Part shown: positions 36,188 through 46,000 of the stretch, one piece after another
Position numbering within the stretch: position 1 is the first letter of the stretch
Layout: each line of letters opens with the position of its first letter
Assembly: GCA_013397075.1 (NCBI GenBank)
Contig: VWZS01009933.1
Location: 405,741 to 469,740 of the forward strand
Reading direction: 5' to 3'
Length of the DNA stretch: 64,000 nt
From: Rhabdornis inornatus
Taxonomy: Eukaryota > Chordata > Aves > Passeriformes > Rhabdornithidae
Notes under the pieces: model-generated
What the model saw: only the letters and a program-made list of their open reading frames with translations
Told to the model about the DNA's origin: nothing
Database searches by the model: none
Made by a program: the position numbers and the translations under genes

Positions 36188-37071
36188 TTTTTTGATTTAC
36201 CTGGTCAGCCAAGCTGGAATTCTTCCTCATATGTTGGACTTCTAACATCTAGGAATCACCAGCTCCTCTGCCTTTAGAAGGTGATGCTTGGAAAATGACC
36301 AGCACTGATAGATCCTGGCACCTTCAAAAACATTTTCCCAGTGGACCTCACTCGTTAGTTCCCTGAGCCCAGCTGAAAGTTATTGATGATTTCTACTTTC
36401 AACCTTGCTGTAACTGTTTTACTGATATTGACAGACAGAAGCAAACCAAAAGTACACACGCCAATTCTGTTTTTCAATGTAGATCCAGCTCTAGCCTATA
36501 TGTATATTTGCCATAATTACAAGTTTATGTAACTAAACCTTATTCCTCATGTGCAGCCTAATACATAAATATGCTACTAATGCTTGTAGTTGAGTTTTGA
36601 CTTAACATGTTCCGATTAAAAGTGTAACTTTTAAGGGTATTTCCTATTCTTTTAACTGGCAGCCAGACATAGTCTCGGTTTTGCCTACTTGTTTCCCCAT
36701 GCTTTTGAAATTTGTTAGAAATTCTGTATCTTTCCATCTATGACCTGATTTAGTTGCCAATGGACTTTTTCCACTGGCTTCATCCAAAACCAGACTGGGC
36801 CACTAGAGAGCAAATAATAAATTGCATTCAAAAGCTGGATGTTACCACAAGCATTGGTCAATTCACAGCACAAATTTTTGCCTAGGCAGGGTTTGTAATT
36901 CAGTATCCCTCCCTCAGTAACATCAGGATGCCCTCTGTGGTATAGTGAAAGGTGTGTCTCTAGAGTGAGACTAGGTTTCACTGTCCATCTGGGGAGTTAT
37001 TTGGGGCAAATGTTGAGATCTTGCATGCTGTGTGCTAAAGACAGCCCAAGGAAGTGATTTTTTCTGAGAGA
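36188..37071. other. AT-rich non-coding stretch, nothing recognised
   Basis: No repeat or exon is recognised. The right part (about 37010-37071) may hold the unresolved left end of LTR-like copy A. Confidence 0.4.
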
Positions 37072-37099
37072 AGCAGCTAGGCTTCCTCTATGTCTGACA

Positions 37100-37122
37100 A
37101 AAACCAATCAGTGATTGGTTTT
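37100..37122. promoter_or_regulatory. Perfect inverted repeat carrying CCAAT/ATTGG
   Basis: Arms AAAACCAATCA (37100-37110) and TGATTGGTTTT (37112-37122) are perfectly complementary around a single G. Each arm holds a CCAAT pentamer in opposite orientation. Copy B has a degraded version (ACCAACCAATGACCAG). It may be a palindromic CCAAT-factor site in the LTR; function is inferred. Confidence 0.45.
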
Positions 37123-37826
37123 GAGAACAGACAACTGGTTAAACCACTGAAAGAGATGGATACGCCTCTGTGAGATTCACATTTTAAAACTAACAAACCC
37201 CGGAAAAGTTCTCTTTCATTTCCAGCCTCTCGGAAAGTAACACCGGCTCGGGACCCCTGCATGGCCCGGGCCAGGCAGGGGTGAGCAGGCTCTCTGACAC
37301 AGGGCTCAGGAAGCCCGCTGGGCCCCGTTTTTGGCCGGGACCCTGATAGAAAGGGGGAGGAAGACCCACTCAGTTGCTCAAATCCTAGTGCCTCTCCCCC
37401 ACGCACAGTCAGGGAGCCCACGGCTCGGCTGAATATCGAGCCAACATTAAAACCCTGCAATCCCGCCAGCCCAGGCCGAGCCAGGGGATCCGTGAGGACC
37501 CCCCGGACAGCAGCTCCGGGCGGCCGGGCCCGCCCCTCCCTGCCACCTGCGCAGCCTGGGGGAGAGACAGCTGGGCAGTGTTTCATCAAGGCCCCCCCTA
37601 CCCTTGCCTGCTGGGCAGGGGGAAGGGAAGAGCATCAGCCTATGGCTGGAATTTAATGTAGCAAATGCCAGAAAACAGCCATAGAGCCATGTAATAATTG
37701 ATAAAAGATTCGTGTTAATCACAAAAGTATTGGGGGTTGAATAAACCAAAATACTAAGCTCTGAAGTGAAGCATGGACACTAGATAAAGGAAATTATATG
37801 ATAGAGTCATTCTGTTTAAAATCACC

Positions 37827-37969
37827 ATATGTTATGTTATGTCTATGTTATGTTAATGTTATGTTAATGTTATGTTATATGTTATGTTATATGTTATGTT
37901 ATGTTACATGTTATGTTATATGTTATATGTTATGTTATATGTTATATGTCATGTTATATGTCATGTTAT
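37827..37969. repeat. TTATG/TTATATG minisatellite inside an LTR
   Basis: About 143 bp of head-to-tail units mix ATGTT and ATGTTAT, with variants containing TCATG, TAATG and TACATG. The variant units show this is not a recent clean expansion. It lies entirely within the U3 part of the nested LTR. Confidence 0.9.
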
Positions 37970-38240
37970 CCAAATAAGTTGCATCTACTACCAGCATACA
38001 GAATCAGACTTCCAATAGCCCTTCCTACCTTTGTTTAATCAATGCTGCCTATCTCAAGAACCAGACTCACAGAACTTCGCTGGTAGTTATCTACAAAGGC
38101 CAGATGGTTATCTGTGCAACTGACTATCGCCAGAGATTTGTGAATTGGGATAGGGATGTTTATTCGACCACCACTGCTTGCCTGGCAAAATCGTGACAGC
38201 TAAAGAAACAAAAGTTATTGATTACGGCGGGAAACCACAG

Positions 38241-38247
38241 TATAAGA
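38241..38247 (+). promoter_or_regulatory. TATA-like box of the nested class I-like LTR
   Basis: TATAAGA is followed by a GC-rich stretch and lies 94 bp before AATAAA, as expected for a retroviral promoter. Confidence 0.55.
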
Positions 38248-38334
38248 AGGGGCCACGGGCCGGAGTTCGGTGGAGCGTGGAGTGGGCGGTGACCCCTCAC
38301 GTTCCCCAGCACGCTGCTTGCTCTGTCTATATCC

Positions 38335-38340
38335 AATAAA
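38335..38340 (+). terminator. AATAAA signal of the nested class I-like LTR
   Basis: A perfect AATAAA lies 50 bp before the LTR end and is followed by T-rich sequence. Confidence 0.7.
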
Positions 38341-39311
38341 GAAATCTAAATTTTGCTAAATACCGAGACTTTTGTCTCTCATTTATAACAGCCAGGAAAA
38401 CCATCACCAGTTTCTGGCTGGGCCCTTACAATCCTAACCCAGCCCCAGAGCAGCCCTGAAAGACTCTTTATGATAAATACCTCTGGGCTGCCATCTGGAA
38501 AAGATCATATGACCATCCATTACCCAAGCAAGGTATTAACTCTTTCACTGCCCAAAATGAGACTTGCAAATACTTTGTTCACTCTCCTGAGTGAAAGAAG
38601 AAAACCAAGATGAAAATATGCACAGAAACAGCATGAAAACACTGAGGTCAGACGAAGGGAAGAGTTGAGTCCCAAATGAGGGAAGGGAAAAAGTTGTGGA
38701 CTGAAATTTCTCTTTTTTCTAAACTATGAAAAAGAGACCCTTGTTTCCCTATAACACAGAAAGATTATGGGGTGGATAAATGTTTTAACTGTTGATATGA
38801 ACACAGGCATTCGTGTTAAAGTAAGCAGATGCTGAAATGGCTAAAATCCCATAAATCTGAACAGAGAGAAAATGAAAATCCCTGCTGCTCCCTAAGGAAG
38901 AAAAAGAAGAAAAACCTCTATTTTCAAAGATGAAAACAGCTTTAGTTTGAACTGTTATAATCCTTAAAGTGTGCCCCATAAGTTAATATGGTCCTCAATA
39001 ATGGTTGTGGGAAAACTGTTAGTTGAAGAAGGAATTTTTACACAGTGATCAGATTTCCATTCTCCCAGGCGACTAATCACTGTGACATCGAGGCCACAAG
39101 AAAACTGTTTCTTGTGGAGAAAATTCTCCATAGACTAAAGAGAGAAGTCTCCTCTCCCAAGTAAATTGATAAAAGACATTTTTTTAAAGATGGTAAATTG
39201 ACTAACTTGTTTCTGTATGTTGTCAGTGTGAAAGAAAAGAAGTTGTGGGGAAAAGAGAAGCGTTCTAAAAGTTTTATTCTGATTTTTATTATTTTCCTTA
39301 TAGTTTCTAGT

Positions 39312-39317
39312 AATAAA
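39312..39317 (+). terminator. AATAAA signal of LTR-like copy A
   Basis: AATAAA lies 127 bp before the element's CCATAACA end. The matching site in copy B (about 42912) reads AATTAC, so the signal has been lost there. Confidence 0.5.
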
Positions 39318-39444
39318 AGTTTTCTTTGTATCCTTCAAAGTTTAAGCCTGTTTTGCCTTCCTCCTAATCCTATCTCACAGCAGGAAATTAGTAAATAATT
39401 CTAGTGGGTGCACTGGCAATTTGGCCAATGCTAAAACCATAACA

Positions 39445-41467
39445 GCTTGTCAAGGGAATTGTTGGGAAAGGTTTGCTGCTTCACAGGTGCCTGGGCACAA
39501 ATAGCAGTGTCTATTACTGAATTTCTCTTCCTTATATTTCAGGCCACCAAGTTCACTGATCCATCCCATGTCGTTTTTTTTATTTTTTTTTTTTTATCAC
39601 TATCAGTAACAAAAGCTGAAATCTTTTTGGCATGAGAATATTACCTTTTTTCATCAAAAATCACTACTTCTCCAGAAAAATGGTGTGCTTAGGTATATTT
39701 CCAAAAGTGTATAATTTCAGAATTCTTTACCAAAACAGACTATTGCTCAGTTTAAATACATCTTTTGAGCTCTTTCAGTCTTTAAAGTCTTCTTTAAAGC
39801 ATTAAGACCAGCTATTAAATATTTTTCAACTTCAGAGAGTAAAAATGTCATTGAATGTAAAAAGTGAGATACTCTTTTAAACTAAAAGATTGAATGTAAT
39901 CTATTTTTTTCAGGGAACATTTTCCCCATTATCCACTTTAACAAACTAGTCTCAGTAATAAATAACTCAGCAGTAAGAGACTCCAGGGCTGTCTGTAAAA
40001 TTATGGCATACATTAGCTGATCCCCTCATCTAGGCATGAGGTTCTGGGAGATATAGCCTTGAAAAAATTGCTTTGCTAAATCCCTGGATGTCTCCTTAAA
40101 AACTGTCCCCTAAATTTTGTGGGTCTCTGCACTAAGAAAGTAGCTGCTCCACTGGAAAAACAGGGACTAAAATAAGCTTTGCCTTTTTTTTCCCCCTGAA
40201 GCTTAGTTCTTTCAGATTCCATTAAGGCTGTCTGAATATTATATTTTACAGAATCCATCATCTGAATGAAGATTAATTGGGCTGTTGTTTTTAATTTGTT
40301 TGTATAGTTTATCTTTTACCTTGCTAAAACTAGTATTTTGAGTGCCTGGTAAGCTAAAAGAAAAATAAAAAACATTCTCATCAATAAAGAGAAACCATAC
40401 TCTCTACTCAAACTATCTGTGTGGGTACAAAATATCCAACATAAATCCCTGAAAGCTTAAGGGTCATAGTCATCTCAAATGAAGCCATTTTTTCAAGAAT
40501 CTTTTTTTCAGATCTGAAGATTTTGCTTAAGGAAGGAAAAAGGCTGAGAATAATTAGTACTGTACTTGCACACACATTACCCTGGGTTTGCTATTAAAAG
40601 AAGCCATCCAGGAGCAGCATCAGCAGTATAGGTAGCCTGAGTGGAAGCCAACTGTGGGAGTTTCCCTGCCCTGCAAGACTCTCACTTTCCGCACTTGTGA
40701 ACCCCCAGCTTTGACTTCTCACTGCTTCTTCCTCCAGTGCTGTGCAGTGTTGGAAGTCTTGGACTATGTGAAGTGACAACATAGTAACTTTGATGTGGTG
40801 AAAGCTCTACCAACAAATACACGTCATTTAGACAAGACTCTGTTTTTAAAAACAATTTTATCTTTAAATAATAAATTTTAATTTATTTGTTCTGGCTTCT
40901 GTGAAAGTATCTGGGGAGTCCTCTGCTGTTTCTGCAAAAACATCTGATGGAGAAAACTCTTCCACAGGTATTCACATGTGCAAGTGTGATCACTATTTCC
41001 TGTACTACAGAGAGCAGTAAAGACTTCTTGTTCCTTTGCTTGCTGAAAAGGAATAGAAAGAGGACTAAAAAATATAGAGAAAAGATGCTACCTGAGAAAT
41101 ATTTTTCAGTATCACAGTTTGACATTCACCATGATTACAAATTTTTAGGGCAACAGTTGTTGTGAATAACCAGATATTGAAGTCAGAATTTTCAGTTACT
41201 CTTGTTAGGTGCTGAAGGTAAATTGATTCTCAATAATACAAGCTCAAAATCACTTTGCCAAATCACTGTTTTATGCATGAACTGCAGACTAAATGAATGT
41301 ACTGTAGAAAAATCATGACAGTATGTCCAGTGATAAGAAGGTCTATTAGTTTGCCATTTTTAATGGGAAAAACACATTCTTTCCAAATTCATAAAAATAG
41401 AGCCTAGCTGGGATAAGATTCCATATATGTATGTGGTGTTTTGTATTCATTTCCTGAAATAGTTCCC
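39445..41467. other. AT-rich DNA between LTR-like copies A and B
   Basis: There is no primer-binding site, gag, pol or env signature and no open frame above 80 codons, so A and B do not look like the two LTRs of one intact provirus. A T run lies at about 39574-39596. Confidence 0.5.
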
Positions 41468-43046
41468 TGTCAGGACTCGGGCAGCTTCCTCTATGTCTGA
41501 CACAAAACCAACCAATGACCAGTTTTAAGAGTTGACAACTATTAAACTACTGAGAAAGCTGGATATCCACGGTACTCTGTGGATATGCATCTTAAAACTA
41601 AAAACCCCGCGAAATGCCTTTCTTCCTTCCGCCTGACCAAGAAGCAACACCGGCCTGGGCCCCTCTGCGTGGCCCGGCCCAGGCCGGGTAGGGCCAGGCA
41701 GGCTCTCTCAGGGCCAGGCCCCGACCCCTTTGATAGAAAGGGGGAGGGGAGGCCCACCCGGCTGCTAAGATCCTAGCCCGCCCCCCCACACACCCCGACC
41801 CGTGGCGCGGCCAAGGGGCCGGCGGCTCAGCTGAACATCTAGCCGACATTAAAACCCTGCGCGGCCGCCGGCCCAGGCCGAGCCGAGCCAGGGGTCCACA
41901 GGGCCCAGGGAGAAGCTCCGGGCTGGGTCTGCCCGGCGTGGCCCCTGCAGCCTGGTAGGGGAGGAGTTGAGGAGGCTGAGCCGGGTTTCCACCCCCCCTC
42001 CCCCCCGGAACTGAATGTAGTCAGAGCAACACACCACCGTTTTTAACTGGGCCCCTGCTAAGATCCTAGCTTTTCCCCAGCGTGGCTGCCGAAGAATGAT
42101 CTATGGTAAACAGCTCTAGCTGGCACCCGGCAGGGATCACATGACCATCTGCAGGCCCGGGCAAGATAGCTCTTTCGCTGCCCAGAATGACACTTACAGG
42201 CACTAGACACTTTGTTCTCTCTCCTGAGTTGAAGATATGCACAGAAACAGCATGAAAACACCGAGGTCAGACAAAAGGTCCTAGGTGGAAAGGATTCATG
42301 GAGATGCTTCACTCTTGGACTGAAATTTGTCTTTTTTAAGCTGTGGAGAAGAGACACTTGTTTCCCTGTGACTCATAGAAATGCATTATGGGGTGGATGT
42401 AGTGTTCTAACTGTAGACATGGGCAGAGGCATTTGTGCTAAAGTAAGCAGATGTTGAAGTGGCTGTGATCTCATAAGTTTGAACAGGAAGAAGACCCCTG
42501 CTGCCCCCAGGGAAGAGAAGAAGAAAGACTTCTGTTTTCAGAGATGAAGAGAGCTTTTGTTTGAACTGTTATAATCCTTAAAGTTGTGCCCCATAAATTG
42601 ACATGGTCTTCAATATCAGTTGTGGGAAGACTGTTAGTCGATAAAGGGATTTTTACACAGGGATCAGATTTCCATTCTCCTTGGCAGGTGATTCACTGTG
42701 ACATCAAGGCCACAAGAAAANCTTGTGGAGAAAAATCTCCATAGACTGAAAAGTCTCCTCTCCCAAGTAAATTGGTGAAAGACTATTTTTAGAGATGGGA
42801 AACTGACTGATTTGTTTCTGTACGTTTTCAGTGTGAAAGAAGTTGTGGGGGGAGGAGAAGTGTTCTGAATGTTTTATTCTGATTCTTACCATTTTTTCCT
42901 ATAGTTTCTAGTAATTACGTTTTTTCTTTGTACTCCTTGAAGTTTGATCCTGTTTTGCCTTCCTCCTAATCCTATCTCACAGCAGGAAATGAGTAAATAA
43001 TTCTAGTGGGTGCGCTGGTGATTTAGCCAGCGCTAGACCCACAACA
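41468..43046 (+). mobile_element. Long LTR-like repeat, copy B
   Basis: This is a 1579-bp element from TGTCAGGA (41468) to CCCACAACA (43046). It shares with copy A the GCTTCCTCTATGTCTGAC start region, a CpG-rich left half (about 41600-42180), the ATTATGGGGTGGAT motif and the right end (AATTCTAGTGGGTGC onward). It has no nested LTR and so shows the pre-insertion arrangement of copy A. No matching target duplication was found at the chosen ends (flanks GTTCCC and ATGTAC), so either an end is misplaced or the duplication has decayed. A base is ambiguous at 42721. It is most likely a passerine ERV LTR. Minus-strand frames of 62-99 codons are shadows. Confidence 0.72.
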
Positions 43047-46000
43047 ATGTACAATCTACCACTGTGATTGTGCCCTAAACATGTAATACTAGTTATTTAC
43101 TTCCTCTTACATTATATTATTATTAATGTTAAAGCCAATAAATATGGAGTTTTTAGCTTCACGAAACTGCAGTTGTCTCACCCTTGCCCGTTATAAGAGC
43201 AGGACCAGCAGCCTGCAACTCAGACTCTGTAAGAGCTTGGCGCACTGGCTAAGAAGAAGCCCAGACCTTTCTTTTGTTGGATTCTAGATCTGAACCCGTT
43301 TTTGAACAAAATCCAAAAATTACTCCTAAATTTTCAACCAAAATTATTCTGTATTGCAGTGTCCCGAGAAGTTTGGAACAGTCCACCACTCAATTTCTGT
43401 TTTTCCACAAGAGCTGTGAAAAGTTTTCATGTAGAAACAATCCAATTTTGGCAGTCTTAAAAAAAAAAAAGGCAGAATTCAGCTTCAATTTCATTTAAAT
43501 AATGACTAACATTTTAAGCCTGAAGGTAAGGTCTGTTATGAAGCATTCATCTGAAATTCTTTGGGAGTAAACAAAGATGTGTTTTCCTTAAAGTTCTATG
43601 TAAATGCTGTCCTACTTTATCATGTACTGATCAGATGTTTCAGGGTTTGTTTGCTTTTCTCCCTCCCATTTGTCTTCCCTTAATTACCCCTTCTCTTTGC
43701 TCCATTTGCTTCTCTTCAGAATATAGATAAATAGTATCAATGCCTTAATGAAGGGATAGGACTACTATCAGGCTAAAATCAATTTATTACTCAGATAAAC
43801 ATTAGCCTCAAAGGCCATGAGATTTTAGAGGAGTAGGAAGTCTGCCATAGCTCAAAGTAGTCACAAGTTTCTTCTTTACAAGGCAATATATAACTTTGTA
43901 ATCCAATGGAAAATTGCCACAAAGTTGATTTTGTTTTTCTGGCCTATCACCTTTACTTAATTCTGCTGAACTGCATATACTTTGATCCAATGGGCTACTA
44001 CTACACATACACACATATGCTTCTATTATAACATCTAAATTCTTAGCTTACTCTATACAATTGCATTACTACACTGTAAAACCCTTCACCATCTTACCCA
44101 ATACAGTTTCTTATTTACTTAAGGCATACTTCTTACTTACAGCTATAGAACCATAAATTTATAATTTCTCTGCTTAATGTCTTTTTACTTTTATTTTTAC
44201 ATCAGTCCAAGCTTTATCCAGGGCTGCAAATCAAACCCTTCAGTATCTGTGGAAGTTTCTGTCTTTACATTTCCTACAGATAAAGTGGTGCTTTCAAAGG
44301 GATAAAAAACAAGAGTCTGATCTTTTCTGCAAGTAATTTCTTTTATAGGTGGATTTTTCAGTGATGTGTGAATTATTCTTGTCACCCTCCAGTCTTGCAG
44401 CTCTCCTCTGGTTGTCAAATGTCAAAAAGCACGGCTTTGGGAAGTGAGCCATCACACAGCCTATGCAGCCAGAGCCCTCTACACCTTCAGGGGGAAGACA
44501 AGGCATTTTGAAGAGTAACCCCAAAAGTCAATACTTTCATTTTGGAAAACTCTCTGCTGTACCCTAGGTCCTCAGAGGAAAAAATAAACAGCAGAGAAAC
44601 CAAATCATCTCTGCAAATATGAAAGGCTGAGCTGACCTCTGCAGGAGAACTTCTGTAACTTGTGAGACTCTGGAGAACCAACTGGTCCTGCTTTGTTAAC
44701 TGTAAAGGCACAGTGTTGTTGAAAGTCATCCCTTGCTGTGATTTACAGCTGGAAAACTTAGACTGACCCATATGCCAGAAGGAGCGGGACAGGGCTGAGA
44801 ATTAAATTTTTGAAGAGAAATATTTGAGTCTCAGACAGTGAGACCTTCAGATTAATTTCAAAATGTATTAAGAACAGAAAAGGGTGAGTTTTGAAAATAA
44901 TTTTTCTCATTTTTTTGCTTGCTTTCTCAGTGAGTTATGCTGATTGATTATGGAAGAATGCCTAGCAGAGGGACTCTTCCAGAGATATTAGGGTGTTCCT
45001 TTTCTGCATTGGTGAAGTAGAGGCATCTCTCATCTGGCTGATCCATGGGCCAGGCGTGGGCACATTCATCACAAAGCTGCTAAAACACTTTATTTGTGGA
45101 GCATGAGTGATGCTGACCAGGATGATGTGCCCAATTCTGAAGGTATTTAAATGTATTTGGGTATTGCTTATGGAAACTGACCAAAACTTTGTGCTATAAA
45201 CTGTACTTTTTTCTAGGTGGTCTGATACCCGAGAGTAATACTAGCCAAAATACCCTGTAACTGATTTGTTTGGAGACTTATTTAGCAATAGAGCAAATAT
45301 TGTGTTCAGTGACAATAAACTGCAGTATTGCTGTGATCTTGTTAGAACAGCTAAGACATAAAAGATTGGTTTTTTTCTCTCCTCCATAAATTATGTTTGA
45401 CTCACCTTCAGTACTTCAGGTGGGACCCAGGATGGATGTTTTGTATTTGGCAGACACTAGAAAATCCCAATGTGCACAATACCTTTTTTTTTCTTTTGGT
45501 GGGGGGAAGTGTATCAAAAAGGGAAGGTTTAAGGAGCATGGGACAGAAGTGTGGGGCTCACAGAATGTTTCCTTTCAGAAGAAGATGCAGGTGCAAGATG
45601 CAGACACAGGCATTGACACTGATTCATGCCTGAGAAAGAGCTAGGATTTGAAGAAGTTGTGAAGGTTCTGTGTAGCCCTGTTCCTTCTGGAGTTGTCCAC
45701 TGTCTTCAACAGAGTAATAATCTGCAGGGAAGAATTCAGGTACAAGGGAATCTTTCTGAATAATCAAACAAACAAAAACAATCCAGAAGGCTGTAAATAC
45801 GCACAAAAGTAGAAGATGGAGTATGCTGATCTGAAGTAATCAAGAAACTCAGTAAGAACAAGACATCAGGAACATCTTTACTTGATCATTGCTGTCCAGA
45901 GTGTCAGTTTGATTAGCAACACAAACATTTTGATGGATACAGAGCTTTGTTAATTGACTAAGCTATGGGGCTGATTGAAGCTGTGTGACAAGTTAACTTC

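Larger units (their letters stand above)
37690..38390 (+). mobile_element. Class I-like solo LTR nested in copy A
   Basis: This is a 701-bp element beginning TGTAATAATTG and ending TTTATAACA, so the ends form an imperfect inverted repeat. It is flanked by the 4-bp duplication GCCA (37686-37689 and 38391-38394). A 4-bp duplication fits a gammaretrovirus-like (ERV1) integrase, though four bases can match by chance. TATAAGA at 38241 is followed by AATAAA at 38335-38340 and a T-rich tail. Copy B runs without interruption across the equivalent point, which supports a nested insertion. An AT-rich minisatellite occupies 37827-37969. Confidence 0.78.
37072..39444 (+). mobile_element. Long LTR-like repeat, copy A (contains a nested LTR)
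   Basis: The segment aligns by eye with copy B at 41481-43046 over its whole length, apart from an inserted solo LTR at 37690-38390. Without the insert it is about 1.67 kb. A CpG-rich left part (about 37190-37640) is followed by an AT-rich right part. In the plus direction AATAAA at 39312-39317 is followed by a T/C-rich stretch and an end CCATAACA at 39444, as expected for a U3-R-U5 order, so I call the plus strand with moderate confidence. No target duplication was found, and the left boundary is set only by where homology to copy B stops. The family is probably a passerine ERV LTR. Minus-strand frames of 170 and 100 codons in the CpG-rich part are not conserved with copy B. Confidence 0.7.

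Noticed and set aside
37077..37749. Minus-strand frames of 170 and 100 codons
   Set aside because: They sit in the CpG-rich part of LTR-like copy A. The equivalent part of copy B does not keep the same frame, so there is no sign of selection on a protein.
37827..37969. Regular repeats read as a CRISPR-like array
   Set aside because: Units are 5-7 bp, variable and without unique spacers. This is an AT-rich minisatellite in a eukaryotic genome.
10376..42721. Ambiguous bases at 10376 and 42721 as possible biological breaks
   Set aside because: They are single N characters. The second lies in copy B where copy A has a few extra bases. They are assembly or sequencing ambiguities and carry no feature.
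37072..43046. Copies A and B as the 5' and 3' LTRs of one provirus
   Set aside because: They are strongly diverged, the 2 kb between them has no primer-binding site or retroviral coding trace, and no shared flanking duplication was found.
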